DNA of 64,000 bases from Ruegeria halocynthiae (lineage in GTDB: Bacteria; Pseudomonadota; Alphaproteobacteria; Rhodobacterales; Rhodobacteraceae): the NCBI RefSeq assembly GCF_000743705.1, contig NZ_JQEZ01000003.1:456180-520179 (forward strand), written 5' to 3'. Of the stretch, positions 38,189-47,569 are shown in pieces. A program made the position numbers and the translations under genes. The notes beneath the pieces were generated by a model, which was not told the DNA's origin, made no database searches, and was given only the letters and a program-made list of their open reading frames with translations. Numbering within the stretch: the stretch's first letter is position 1; the number at the start of each line of letters is the position of its first letter.

Positions 38189-39208
38189 ATGGACAACCAG
38201 CGGTTCCTGCCCAAAGGCGCGATATCCGTGGATGTGCCGTATGACGGACCACCAAAATCCTTTTATTTTCTGCTGCTGCCCAATACGACGATGCTGGCCT
38301 TTAGCGCCGCAATCGAACCTTTGCGTATCTCGAACCAGCTGGCAAGAAAGCAATTGTTCGAATGGTATGTTCTGACCCCCGACGGCGCACCTGTGGCCTG
38401 TTCCAACGGCATCCGCATTCAAGCCGATCATCCGATGCAGGATTTGAACAAAGGAGCCTATACCTTTGTGTGTTCCGGGACCGAGCCCATGACCTCGTTT
38501 GACGCAGGTGTTCTAAACTGGATTCGCAAGCAAAAGGCGCATGGCTGTGACTTTGGCGGCATTTGCACCGGTGCTTTCGCACTGGCCAAGGCCGGGCTGA
38601 TCGGGGATCGAAAATTCACGGTTCACTGGGAAAACCGACCCGGGTTCTGCGAGAATTTCACGACGATGGTGCCGACGCAGAACCTGTACGAAATTGACGG
38701 CAAGCTGCGCACTTGTGGCGGTGGGCACGCCAGCACGGACATGATGCTGGAGGTTATCGAAGAGATGTTCGGCAACGCCCTTGCACTGAGTGTCTCCGAG
38801 ATGTGCCTGCACCGCCGCGCCGGTGAAAGCGGCAGCACGCAGGTTTCCCCGGTTTCGGCCCTGCTGGGAACCCGCAACGCCAAACTGATCGAGGCCGTGC
38901 AGATCATGCGCAACCACATTGAATCACCACTCAGTCTAGAATCCGTGGCAGATTTGGCCAACCTGTCCCGCCGTCATATGGAACGTCTGTTCAGGCAACA
39001 CACCAACATGTCGCCGGGTCGGTATTACAACAATCTGCGCCTGGACCGTGCGTTTGCCTTGCTGAACGAAACGGACCTGAGCGTGTCTGAGATTGCCTTT
39101 GCATCCGGGTTTTCAAGCGCCGACCGGCTTTCGGTTCATTTTCGGGGAAGGTACAGGGTTTCCCCACATAATTTCAGACGCTCATGGGCGCATGGCGATG
39201 ATGGTTGA
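38189..39208 (+). CDS. GlxA-family transcriptional regulator (DJ-1/PfpI domain plus AraC HTH)
   Basis: 339 residues. N-terminal DJ-1/PfpI-like sensor domain (about 25-190) with the nucleophile-elbow cysteine in GGICTGAFALAKAG, then an AraC double HTH (about 235-330; LESVADLANLSRRHMERLF and VSEIAFASGFSSADRLSVHF). GAAGGAGGA precedes the ATG. Family members include GbdR-like activators of betaine and carnitine genes. It is followed by the phosphonate genes on the same strand and is a natural candidate to control them. Confidence 0.9.
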   Translation: MDNQRFLPKGAISVDVPYDGPPKSFYFLLLPNTTMLAFSAAIEPLRISNQLARKQLFEWYVLTPDGAPVACSNGIRIQADHPMQDLNKGAYTFVCSGTEPMTSFDAGVLNWIRKQKAHGCDFGGICTGAFALAKAGLIGDRKFTVHWENRPGFCENFTTMVPTQNLYEIDGKLRTCGGGHASTDMMLEVIEEMFGNALALSVSEMCLHRRAGESGSTQVSPVSALLGTRNAKLIEAVQIMRNHIESPLSLESVADLANLSRRHMERLFRQHTNMSPGRYYNNLRLDRAFALLNETDLSVSEIAFASGFSSADRLSVHFRGRYRVSPHNFRRSWAHGDDG

Positions 39209-39353
39209 AGCTGTCCGAACAGGGAAATCAATGTGTGTGTTCATGTATTGATTAGGGCTATGAGTTTTATCCAAACAATCTATTGGACCGATGGAGGGAT
39301 TTATCCCAAATTGCGGCCAGTTTCGGGGATTCCGCTTTATTATGAGGCCAGCC

Positions 39354-40481
39354 ATGTGGACCTACTCCAATCCGGTCAGAACTGTATTCGGGGCCGGTTC
39401 GTTCGCAGAGCTGCCCCGGCTTATCGGGGGGCGCACATACGCTTTGGTGACCTATCCAAGTCCACGGTTTCAGGCTTTGGCGCAAAAACTGGCGGAAACG
39501 GCGGGCCCTGCGGCTCTGATCATTGACGATGTCGCGCCAAACCCGGATTACAGCGTCTTGCCAGATCAATCCGCACGGTTTGCGCGGCTAAAGCAAGACG
39601 TGGACGTCATCGTCGCGGTTGGTGGCGGCTCGGTCATTGACTCGGCCAAGGTGTTTGCCGCCGCCAATGGTGATTTTGGCAAGGTCGCGCGGTTTCTGGA
39701 AACCAAAACTGGGGCCGAAGCGCTGTCATCCATTCCGGTTATCGCGGTTCCGACAACCGCAGGCACTGGCAGCGAAGTTACCTGCTGGGCGACGGTTTGG
39801 CATGAACGCGATGGCGAGAAGTACTCGCTGGCGCGGCCGGATCTGTATCCGGAAACGGCGCTGATTGACCCCGAGTTGATGGTGAACAAACCCTACGGGC
39901 TGACGCTGGCGACGGGTTTGGATACGCTTTCACACGCGTTGGAGAGTATCTGGAACATCAACGCAAACCCGATCTCGGCCGGGCACGCGGTTGCCGCCGC
40001 CCGCATGGTTCTGGACACATTGCCTGATCTGCTGAGCGATCTGGGAAATCTGAACCTGCGCACCCAGATGGCCCAGGCCGCGCTAAGCGCCGGTTTGGCC
40101 TTTTCCAACACCAAAACTGCGATCGCACATAATCTGTCCTACCCGGTCACGCTGGGTTGGGGGGTGCAGCACGGCATCGCGTGTTCATTCACTTTGCCGA
40201 TTATCCTGCGGTCCGTGGATGGGCTTGGCGGGTTCCGACAGGCGGCATTGCACGACATTTTCGGGCCGGATCTGGTGGCTGGTGCGGATCAGCTGAACGC
40301 GTTCCTGAACGGGCTGGGCGTTGCCACCCGATTCGCCGATTACAACATTGATGATGACCGGCGCATGAACATCATCGACGAAGCCTTCGCCGGTGAGCGC
40401 GGCCGAAACTTTGCCGGCACAAAGGCGGGTTTTCTTGCCGCTGCTGACGCCATGCAATCCTCGCACCGGAAAGTGGCGTGA
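39354..40481 (+). CDS. Iron-containing alcohol dehydrogenase (phosphonoacetaldehyde reductase-like)
   Basis: 375 residues from the ATG at 39354, with GAGG seven bases upstream; earlier in-frame starts lack sites. NAD(P)-binding GGGSVIDSAK (about 93-102) and TTAGTGSEVT; metal ligands Asp and His in GLDTLSHALES, His in IAHNLSYPVT and His in GVQHGIACS. The family interconverts alcohols and aldehydes. The two genes after it handle phosphonoacetaldehyde and phosphonoacetate, so the likely reaction is oxidation of 2-hydroxyethylphosphonate to phosphonoacetaldehyde (inference; relatives such as PhpC catalyse the reverse). Confidence 0.85.
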   Translation: MWTYSNPVRTVFGAGSFAELPRLIGGRTYALVTYPSPRFQALAQKLAETAGPAALIIDDVAPNPDYSVLPDQSARFARLKQDVDVIVAVGGGSVIDSAKVFAAANGDFGKVARFLETKTGAEALSSIPVIAVPTTAGTGSEVTCWATVWHERDGEKYSLARPDLYPETALIDPELMVNKPYGLTLATGLDTLSHALESIWNINANPISAGHAVAAARMVLDTLPDLLSDLGNLNLRTQMAQAALSAGLAFSNTKTAIAHNLSYPVTLGWGVQHGIACSFTLPIILRSVDGLGGFRQAALHDIFGPDLVAGADQLNAFLNGLGVATRFADYNIDDDRRMNIIDEAFAGERGRNFAGTKAGFLAAADAMQSSHRKVA

Positions 40482-40532
40482 GGCAGTAACCGAACTTTGG
40501 TGCGTGCCCGCACCGTTAACAAGGACCGAAAG

Positions 40533-41777
40533 ATGACATTGCACACGCCGATCACCGCCAACGAACGGGTTTACCCGCAGCCCAAAGTTCCGGCCATTGC
40601 GATCTGCCTGGACGGGTGTGAGCCGGAATATCTGGACAAAGCCATCGAACAAGGGCTGATGCCCACGCTCAAACGGATACGCGAGACAGGGACCGACCGG
40701 CTGGCCCATTCGGTGATCCCGTCTTTCACCAACCCCAACAACCTGTCGATTGCCACAGGCCGCCCCCCAAGCGTGCACGGGATTTGCGGCAACTACCTGA
40801 TCGACCCGGACAGTGGCGAAGAGGTGATGATGAACGATGTGCGGTTCCTGCGGGCGCCCACCATCTTTTCGCACTTCTATGATGCGGGCTATCGTGTGGC
40901 CATGGTCACCGCCAAAGACAAACTGCGGGCACTGCTGGGTGCGGGTCTGAAGTTTGACGAAAACCGCGCTGTTGCGTTTTCGTCCGAGCGGTCGGGCGAA
41001 ACAACCGTGGCCGAACACGGTATCGACAATGCCAGTGAATGGCTGGGTATGCCCGTGCCCGAGGTATACTCTGCCGATCTGTCCGAGTTTGTCTTTGCCG
41101 CAGGCGTAAAGCTGCTGCAGGATTTCAAGCCGGACATCATGTATCTGTCGACCACCGATTACATTCAGCACAAGTTTGCCCCGGATCAGCAGGGCGCGCT
41201 GGATTTCTATGCCATGTTCGACCGGTATTTGGCGCAACTGGACGAGATGGGCGCTGCCATTGTCATCACTGCGGATCACGGCATGAAGCCGAAACACAGC
41301 GCCGATGGCACGCCAAATGTCATCTACGCCCAGGACCTGATGGATGAATGGCTGGGCAAAGACGCCGCCCGCGTGATCTTGCCGATCACCGACCCTTATG
41401 TGGTGCACCACGGGGCGCTTGGGTCTTTCGCCACGGCGTATCTGCCCGAAGGTGCGGATAAGGTTGATATCATGGCCAGGCTGGATGCAATCGACGATAT
41501 GATCCTGGTGGTCGACAAGGACGAGGCGATCCGGCGCTTTGAGCTGCCCGCCGATCGGATCGGCGATATCGTCATGATCTCGGGCGAGAATATGACCATC
41601 GGCACCTCGGCAGATCGTCACGATCTGGCCGCGCTGAAGGAACCTTTGCGCAGCCATGGCGGGCTGACTGAACAAGAGGTGCCCTTTATCGTCAACCGCG
41701 TGATTGATCTGGGTAACGCGCCCGAATTGCGCAACTTTGACGCCTTTTTCTACGCCACCACAGCTGCGGCTTTGTAG
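40533..41777 (+). CDS. phnA: Phosphonoacetate hydrolase
   Basis: 414 residues from the ATG at 40533, preceded by AAGGA. An alkaline-phosphatase superfamily enzyme: first metal site [13 protein letters not shown], nucleophile Thr in [16 protein letters not shown], later sites in [20 protein letters not shown] and the C-terminal LRSHGGL. It splits phosphonoacetate into acetate and phosphate. Segment order and length match PhnA of the S. meliloti phnWAY system. Confidence 0.94.
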   Translation: MTLHTPITANERVYPQPKVPAIAICLDGCEPEYLDKAIEQGLMPTLKRIRETGTDRLAHSVIPSFTNPNNLSIATGRPPSVHGICGNYLIDPDSGEEVMMNDVRFLRAPTIFSHFYDAGYRVAMVTAKDKLRALLGAGLKFDENRAVAFSSERSGETTVAEHGIDNASEWLGMPVPEVYSADLSEFVFAAGVKLLQDFKPDIMYLSTTDYIQHKFAPDQQGALDFYAMFDRYLAQLDEMGAAIVITADHGMKPKHSADGTPNVIYAQDLMDEWLGKDAARVILPITDPYVVHHGALGSFATAYLPEGADKVDIMARLDAIDDMILVVDKDEAIRRFELPADRIGDIVMISGENMTIGTSADRHDLAALKEPLRSHGGLTEQEVPFIVNRVIDLGNAPELRNFDAFFYATTAAAL

Positions 41778-41791
41778 TAATGGACGGGAAC

Positions 41792-43240
41792 ATGAACACA
41801 TCCGACATCCGCAACGAGGGTATGCGCATCGGGGGAGAGATCGTCTTTACCGATGCCACCGTGCCGGTGCATTACCCCTATACCAACGAGGTCGTGGGCA
41901 CCGTTCCTGCGGGCACCGCGGAACATGCGCGCAAGGCTTTTGAGATTGCCGCGAATTATACCCCCAAACTAACCCGATACGAGCGCAGCCAGATTCTGCA
42001 ACGCGCGGGTGAATTGATCGGCGAGAAACGCGAGTATCTGGCCAAATGGCTGACGCTGGAGCTGGGCATCTGCCATCAGCACGCGATCTATGAGACCAAA
42101 CGCGCGCAGGACGTCTATCAGTTTTCTGCCGCTGAGGCGCTTAAAGATGATGGTGAGATATTCTCGTGCGATCTGACCCACAACGGGAAAGAGCGCAAGA
42201 TTTTCACCAAACGCGAGCCGGCCAAAGCCATCAGCGCGATTACCCCGTTCAACCACCCGCTGAACATGGTCAGCCACAAGATTGCGCCGTCGATTGCCAC
42301 CAACAACTGTATGGTGTGCAAACCAACCGAGCTGACGCCGCTGACGGCGCTGACGCTGGCCGACATCCTGTATGAGGCCGGCCTGCCGCCCGAGATGTTT
42401 CAGGTTGTCACCGGCTGGCCGCAGGACATTGGCGATGAGATGGTCACCAATGACAACATCGACATCATCACCTTTACCGGCGGTGTTCCGGTGGGCAAGA
42501 TGATCGCCGCAAAAGCGGGGTATAAACGGCAGGCGTTGGAGCTGGGCGGCAATGACCCTTTGATCGTTCTGAACGACCTTTCCGATGCTGATCTGGATAA
42601 GGCCGCGACCATCGCTGTGGCCGGGGCAACCGGCAATTCAGGTCAGCGGTGTACGGCGATCAAACGCATTCTGGTGCAGGAAAGCGTGGCGGATAAATTC
42701 GTGCCGTTGGTACTGGAAAAGGCCAAGGCGATCCGCTTTGGCGATCCACAGGGCCCGGAAACCCAACTGGGCTGCGTGATTCACGCCCAAGCCGCCGAGC
42801 TGTTCGAAAAACGCGTTTACATGGCCGAGGCGGACGGCGCGGAAATCCTCTATCATCCCGGCCGTCAGGGCGCGTTGTTGCCGCCGATTGTCGTCGACAG
42901 GGTGCCGCATGACAGCGAACTGGTGATGGAGGAAACCTTTGGTCCCATCGTGCCCATCGTACGCGTGCCTGACGACGACGCGGCGGTCATGGACATCTCG
43001 AACGGGACCGAGTTTGGCCTGTCCTCGGGTGTGTGCACCAACGATCTGAACCGCGCCATTGCCTATATCAACGGTTTGGATGTTGGCACCTGCAACATTT
43101 GGGAACAGCCGGGTTATCGGATCGAAATGTCCCCCTTTGGCGGCATCAAGGACAGCGGCAATGGTGTCAAGGAAGGGGTCATCGAAGCGATGAAGTTCTT
43201 CACCAACGTCAAAACCTATTCCTTGCCCTGGCCGGGTTAA
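41792..43240 (+). CDS. phnY: Phosphonoacetaldehyde dehydrogenase
   Basis: 482 residues from the ATG at 41792, with GGACGGG upstream; a weaker start exists at 41780. Aldehyde dehydrogenase fold: [19 protein letters not shown], the general base Glu in LELGGNDP and the catalytic Cys in [12 protein letters not shown]. In phnWAY-type loci this enzyme oxidises phosphonoacetaldehyde to phosphonoacetate for PhnA. It begins 14 bases after phnA; the three genes form one operon ending at a hairpin. Confidence 0.92.
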   Translation: MNTSDIRNEGMRIGGEIVFTDATVPVHYPYTNEVVGTVPAGTAEHARKAFEIAANYTPKLTRYERSQILQRAGELIGEKREYLAKWLTLELGICHQHAIYETKRAQDVYQFSAAEALKDDGEIFSCDLTHNGKERKIFTKREPAKAISAITPFNHPLNMVSHKIAPSIATNNCMVCKPTELTPLTALTLADILYEAGLPPEMFQVVTGWPQDIGDEMVTNDNIDIITFTGGVPVGKMIAAKAGYKRQALELGGNDPLIVLNDLSDADLDKAATIAVAGATGNSGQRCTAIKRILVQESVADKFVPLVLEKAKAIRFGDPQGPETQLGCVIHAQAAELFEKRVYMAEADGAEILYHPGRQGALLPPIVVDRVPHDSELVMEETFGPIVPIVRVPDDDAAVMDISNGTEFGLSSGVCTNDLNRAIAYINGLDVGTCNIWEQPGYRIEMSPFGGIKDSGNGVKEGVIEAMKFFTNVKTYSLPWPG

Positions 43241-43260
43241 CCCCTGTCCGCAAGAACATG

Positions 43261-43287
43261 ATGCCCCGGCCGCTATGACCGGGGCAT
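43261..43287. terminator. Bidirectional hairpin between phnY and the fucose operon
   Basis: ATGCCCCGG, 9-base loop, CCGGGGCAT: a 9-bp perfect stem between two convergent operons. The T run after it is short on both sides, so termination strength is uncertain. Confidence 0.6.
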
Positions 43288-43314
43288 TGCTTTGCGCAGA
43301 TATAACGTTGGGTT

Positions 43315-44157
43315 TTACCCCTGAACCACGTTCTGCCGCTGAATACCCAGCCCTTCGATGCCCAGTTCCATCCTGTCACCCGGTTTCAGATAGGTTTGCG
43401 GGGTCTGCCCCATGCCCACGCCCGGCGGCGTCCCGGTCGAGATGACATCCCCCGGCTGCAACGACATGAACTGCGACAGGTGCGAGATGACAGTTGCCAC
43501 GCCAAAATGCATCGTGCGGGTTGAACCATCCTGATATCGGTGGCCGTCCACCTCAAGATACATCGGCAGGTTCTGCGGGTCCGCAACCTCATCCCGCGTC
43601 ACCAGCCAAGGGCCGATCGGGCCGAATGTGTCGGCCGATTTACCTTTGACCCACTGGCCCGAGCGGTGCAGTTGAAAATCACGTTCCGACAGATCATTGA
43701 CCACGCAATATCCGGCCACATGGCTCAGCGCTTCGGCCTCGGACACGTATTTGGCCTGTTTGCCGATCACCACGCCCAGTTCGACCTCCCAATCGGTTTT
43801 GACCGAGCCCCTTGGGATTTCAACCGTATCATTCGGGCCAATGATGGCAGAGGTGGCCTTGAAAAAGATCACAGGTTCGGCGGGCAGGTCCATGCCGCTT
43901 TCGGCGGCGTGATCGGCATAGTTCAGGCCAATGCAGACGAATTTGCCCACATCCCCGACACAGGCACCGATACGGGTGTCGGCGGCGACAACAGGCAATT
44001 CTGCAAGGTCAAGCCCGCGCAGCTGCGCCAGACCTTCGTCGCTTAGCACCGGACCGGCGATATCCCCGACAACACCCGACAGGTCGCGAATATCTCCGTT
44101 CTGGTCTAAAATACCGGGCTTTTCTGCACCAGCCGGTCCATAGCGTAAAAGCTTCAT
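43315..44157 (-). CDS. FAH-family hydrolase, likely 2,4-diketo-3-deoxy-L-fuconate hydrolase
   Basis: 280 residues. The C-terminal FAH fold has metal ligands in KTDWEVELGVVIG (two Glu) and CVVNDLSERD (Asp); substrate-binding stretch CIGLNYADHAAESG. Close family types hydrolyse ureidoglycolate or C-C bonds in diketo acids. Next to an SDR, a fucose mutarotase and a lactonase, the best guess is cleavage of 2,4-diketo-3-deoxy-L-fuconate to pyruvate and L-lactate. Last gene of the leftward operon. Confidence 0.85.
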   Translation of the reverse strand: MKLLRYGPAGAEKPGILDQNGDIRDLSGVVGDIAGPVLSDEGLAQLRGLDLAELPVVAADTRIGACVGDVGKFVCIGLNYADHAAESGMDLPAEPVIFFKATSAIIGPNDTVEIPRGSVKTDWEVELGVVIGKQAKYVSEAEALSHVAGYCVVNDLSERDFQLHRSGQWVKGKSADTFGPIGPWLVTRDEVADPQNLPMYLEVDGHRYQDGSTRTMHFGVATVISHLSQFMSLQPGDVISTGTPPGVGMGQTPQTYLKPGDRMELGIEGLGIQRQNVVQG

Positions 44158-44175
44158 TTCCTGTTCCCCTTCAAC

Positions 44176-44931
44176 TCAGATGGTCCAGCCGCCGTCGATG
44201 GCAAAGGGCTGACCCGTGGTGTATTTGCTGGCGTCGCTTGCCAGATAAAGCGCAAGTTCGGCTATCTCATCCGCCGTGCCAATGCGGCCCATTGGTTGAC
44301 GGGCGATGAAGTCCGTCATCGCCTGTTCATAATCACCGGTGGCGCGCAGACGGTCATGCAGGCTGGGGCTGTCCACGGTGCCGGGGCAGATCGCATTGCA
44401 GCGGATGCCCTGCGTGACAAAGTCGGCGGCGACCGATTTGGTCAACCCGATCACCGCGGCTTTGGACGCGCAATAGGCAAACCGGTTTGGTACCCCTTTC
44501 AGGGAGGATGCGACCGAAGACATGTTGATGATTGACCCGCCCCCGTTTTCCAGCATTACCGGCAGGGTCAGGCGGATCAGCCGGTACATGGCCTTGACGT
44601 TGAGATCAAAGCTGAAGTCCCAATCGTCTTCGCCGCAGTCCAGGATTGAGCCGCCCGCAACGTATCCGGCGCAGTTGAACAACACGTCCAGGGGCGGCCA
44701 TTCAGCGGCTGCGGCTTGAACGACCCTGGCATCGGTGACGTCCAGTTTCAGCGGGTGAACGCCGTCAATCCGGGCCAATTCAGCCAAGGCTGCATCATTG
44801 ATATCGCAGGCGATGACCTGCGCGCCGTCAGCCGCAAAAAGATGCGCCGTTGCGCGGCCGATGCCTTGTCCGGCGGCTGTAATCAGGGCCGTCTTGCCGG
44901 ACAGACGGCCCGGCGGGGTGGATAGCGTCAT
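44176..44931 (-). CDS. Short-chain dehydrogenase, likely 2-keto-3-deoxy-L-fuconate 4-dehydrogenase
   Basis: 251 residues from the ATG at 44931; an in-frame start at 44985 lies inside the previous gene. Cofactor site ALITAAGQGIGRATA, NCAGYV, catalytic SSVASS and YCASK, C-terminal AIDGGWTI. The acidic residue after the second strand (ACDIND) indicates NAD+. In fucose loci of this type the SDR oxidises C4 of 2-keto-3-deoxy-L-fuconate before the FAH hydrolase acts. It begins 8 bases after the aldehyde dehydrogenase stop. Confidence 0.85.
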   Translation of the reverse strand: MTLSTPPGRLSGKTALITAAGQGIGRATAHLFAADGAQVIACDINDAALAELARIDGVHPLKLDVTDARVVQAAAAEWPPLDVLFNCAGYVAGGSILDCGEDDWDFSFDLNVKAMYRLIRLTLPVMLENGGGSIINMSSVASSLKGVPNRFAYCASKAAVIGLTKSVAADFVTQGIRCNAICPGTVDSPSLHDRLRATGDYEQAMTDFIARQPMGRIGTADEIAELALYLASDASKYTTGQPFAIDGGWTI

Positions 44932-44939
44932 ATCTTTGC

Positions 44940-46442
44940 TCACACTTCTTCTGGCAAGAGGTCGGTGGGAATGTTCTGATAACAAACCGGGCGCAGAAAC
45001 CGCCGGATCGACAAAGTTCCGACCGAGGTTGCGCCAAAGTTGGTCGAAGCGGGGTAGGGGCCGCCGTGAACCATGCTGTCGCAGACCTCGACCCCGGTGG
45101 GAAAGCCATTGGCCAGCAACCGGCCCGCCTTGCGTTCCAGCACTGGCACCAATGTGCGGGCAACTGTGGAATCCCCGGCATCCATGTGCAGGGTGCAGGT
45201 CAACTGCCCTTCGATCTTGCCGGCAATGTCCAGCATCTGAGCGGTATCCCGGGCGCGAACGATGATACCCGCCGGGCCAAAGACTTCTTTGTGAAGGGTG
45301 TCGTCAGCCAGCCAGTCGTCACCTGAAACAACAAACAGATTAGGCGCGGCACAACGCGGCTCGCTGTCCTTGTTGACCAGTCGGGTGACACCGGTTTCGG
45401 CGGCGATCTGGGTCACGCCCTTGCGATACGCATCGGCGATATCGTTGGTCAGCATGGTCTGTTCCGCCGTCTCGGACAATGCGGTTTGCGCGGCGGCTTG
45501 CATCGCATCGGCATCCGGTCCGTCGATCACGACCGCAATGCCCGGGTTGGTGCAGAACTGCCCGGCCCCCATGGTCAGCGATCCTGCCCAACCGCCCCCG
45601 ATATCCGCGCCGCGTGCGGCAGCAGCTTGGGGCAGCACAAACATCGGATTGACCGAGCCGAGCTCACCAAAGAACGGTATAGGTTCTTCGCGTTGTGCAC
45701 ACAGGTCAAACAAAGCCCGCCCGGCGCGTTGTGATCCGGTAAAACCCACCGCGCGGATCAAAGGGTGCTGGACCAGCGCGGTGCCAACCGCGATCCCGTC
45801 ACTTTGGATCAGTGAGAACGTGCCCGCAGGGTTGCCCGTGGCTTTTATCGCTGCATCAATGGCTTGCGCGATGATCTCACCTGTACCGGGGTGCGCGGGA
45901 TGACCTTTGACCACAACCGGACACCCCGCCGCCAGCGCGGCGGCCGTGTCGCCGCCCGCCACGGAAAAGGCCAGCGGAAAGTTAGACGCGCCGAACACCG
46001 CGACAGGCCCCAGGGGGCGTTGGATCATCCGCAATTCGGGGCGCGGCAAGGGCGCGCGGTCTGGCATCGCGGGGTCGTGGCGCAGATCCAGATGGCTTCC
46101 CTGTTCGATGTGATCCGCAAACAGGCGCAGCTGGCCGACGGTGCGGCCACGTTCACCTTGCAGGCGGGCTTCGGGCAGGCCGGTTTCCTGACAGCCGATT
46201 TTGGTAATGGCATCGCCGCGCGCGTCGATCTCATCTGCGATCCTGCGTAGCAGCGCGGCGCGCCCGGTGCTCGAGGACCAGCCAAAAGTTGTGAACGCCT
46301 CTTCGGCGGCCCGAACTGCCGCATCGACATGCGCGGGCGACCCGACGGCAAACGCGTGGGCAGGGCCATGCGCGGGGTCCGAGGTGAAACTGGCCTCGCC
46401 TTCTGTCCATTCACCAGCGATCAGGTGTTTTCCGGTCAGCAT
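44940..46442 (-). CDS. Aldehyde dehydrogenase, 2-ketoglutarate semialdehyde dehydrogenase type
   Basis: 500 residues; the ATG at 46442 has GAGAGA seven bases upstream. NADP-type aldehyde dehydrogenase: GASNFPLAFSVAGGD, GFTGSQRAGRAL, Glu in FFGELGSVNP and catalytic Cys in GAGQFCTNPG. The N-terminal half and the MGAGQFCTNPG style match the dehydrogenases that oxidise 2-ketoglutarate semialdehyde in pentose and hexarate breakdown. Here it would follow the FAH-type dehydratase for the pentose branch, or oxidise an aldehyde such as lactaldehyde; both are inferences. Confidence 0.87.
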   Translation of the reverse strand: MLTGKHLIAGEWTEGEASFTSDPAHGPAHAFAVGSPAHVDAAVRAAEEAFTTFGWSSSTGRAALLRRIADEIDARGDAITKIGCQETGLPEARLQGERGRTVGQLRLFADHIEQGSHLDLRHDPAMPDRAPLPRPELRMIQRPLGPVAVFGASNFPLAFSVAGGDTAAALAAGCPVVVKGHPAHPGTGEIIAQAIDAAIKATGNPAGTFSLIQSDGIAVGTALVQHPLIRAVGFTGSQRAGRALFDLCAQREEPIPFFGELGSVNPMFVLPQAAAARGADIGGGWAGSLTMGAGQFCTNPGIAVVIDGPDADAMQAAAQTALSETAEQTMLTNDIADAYRKGVTQIAAETGVTRLVNKDSEPRCAAPNLFVVSGDDWLADDTLHKEVFGPAGIIVRARDTAQMLDIAGKIEGQLTCTLHMDAGDSTVARTLVPVLERKAGRLLANGFPTGVEVCDSMVHGGPYPASTNFGATSVGTLSIRRFLRPVCYQNIPTDLLPEEV

Positions 46443-46455
46443 ATTCAAATCTCTC

Positions 46456-47568
46456 TTAAATCAGGCCGCGTTTGGCAAGGTTTCGCATCAGATGAGATGC
46501 GCCAAACTGCCATTCAGGGCATTCGGTTGACAGGCGCACCCGATTGGTCAGCGCGCCCAGCTTGTCGTTTGAGATTTTCACGATATCGCCCAGCTTATGT
46601 GTGAACCCACCACCCGGCGCATCGCGATCCTGCGTCGGTGAAAAGAGGGTGCCCAGAAACAGCATGAACCCGTCCGGATACTGATGATGTCGCCCGATGG
46701 TTTGCGCCACCAGATCCACCGGGTCCCGGCTGATATGCGCCATCGAGGATTGACCGTTCAGAACAAAGCCATCCGGCCCGGTCACCGTCAGAGTCAATTC
46801 GGCGGCGCGCACATCGTCCAGCGTGAACCCGTCACCAAACAGCCGGATCATCGGCCCGATGGCGCAAGAGGCGTTGTTGTCCTTGGCCTTGCTCAGCAAC
46901 AGGGCCGAGCGCCCCTCGACATCGCGCAGGTTGACGTCATTGCCCAGCGTCGCGCCCTTGATTTCGCCCTGCGACGTGACGGCCAGCACGACCTCGGGCT
47001 CGGGGTTGTTCCAGGTCGAAATCGGGTGAAGCCCGACATCGGCGCCAAAGCCGACCGACGACAGAACCTGAGCTTTGGAGAAGATTTCGGCGTCTGGTCC
47101 GATGCCAACCTCCAGATACGGGCTCCACAACCCCTCATGAACCAGCGCCTGTTTGATCTGTTCCGCCGCCGGTGACCCCGGAGTGATATTGGACAGGCTG
47201 TCACCGATCCGCGCGCCTAGGCGTGTTCGGATTGCATCGGCTTTGGTGGGGTCGCCTGCGGCTTGTTCTTCGATCACGCGCTCAACCATGGAACCGGCGA
47301 ATGTGACGCCGCAGGCCTTGACCGCCTGCAGATCGCAGGGGGCCAGCCAATCATGGCCCGCATCCACCGGGCCCAATGGCTCGCCAACGGCGGTTTGTAG
47401 GTATTCGGAGGCGTCTTCACGCTCAAGCACGTCCCGGACGGTTGGTGCTGTTTTGGACGTTATATCAACAAGCTGGCCATCGCGCAGGGTCACAACCGCC
47501 GGTCCAATCCCGGCGCGTTCAACGCGCCCAAGCCAAAGCCCACCGGGGTCAAGTTCCGGAAACGTCAT
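46456..47568 (-). CDS. FAH-superfamily protein, possible 2-keto-3-deoxy-pentonate dehydratase
   Basis: 370 residues, longer than the other FAH protein in this operon. FAH-type metal ligands appear in STWNNPEPEVVLAV (two Glu) and GNDVNLRD (Asp); the tail has GTLFSPTQDRD. The PEPE form and the length resemble AraD1/KdaD-type dehydratases that turn 2-keto-3-deoxy-pentonates into 2-ketoglutarate semialdehyde. Placed directly before the matching aldehyde dehydrogenase, it suggests a second exit for pentoses such as D-arabinose. The substrate is inferred. Confidence 0.75.
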   Translation of the reverse strand: MTFPELDPGGLWLGRVERAGIGPAVVTLRDGQLVDITSKTAPTVRDVLEREDASEYLQTAVGEPLGPVDAGHDWLAPCDLQAVKACGVTFAGSMVERVIEEQAAGDPTKADAIRTRLGARIGDSLSNITPGSPAAEQIKQALVHEGLWSPYLEVGIGPDAEIFSKAQVLSSVGFGADVGLHPISTWNNPEPEVVLAVTSQGEIKGATLGNDVNLRDVEGRSALLLSKAKDNNASCAIGPMIRLFGDGFTLDDVRAAELTLTVTGPDGFVLNGQSSMAHISRDPVDLVAQTIGRHHQYPDGFMLFLGTLFSPTQDRDAPGGGFTHKLGDIVKISNDKLGALTNRVRLSTECPEWQFGASHLMRNLAKRGLI

Positions 47569-47569
47569 C

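Noticed and set aside
40185..41801. 538-codon minus-strand frame over the dehydrogenase and phnA
   Set aside because: Antisense shadow of two recognised enzymes; no motifs and no ribosome site.
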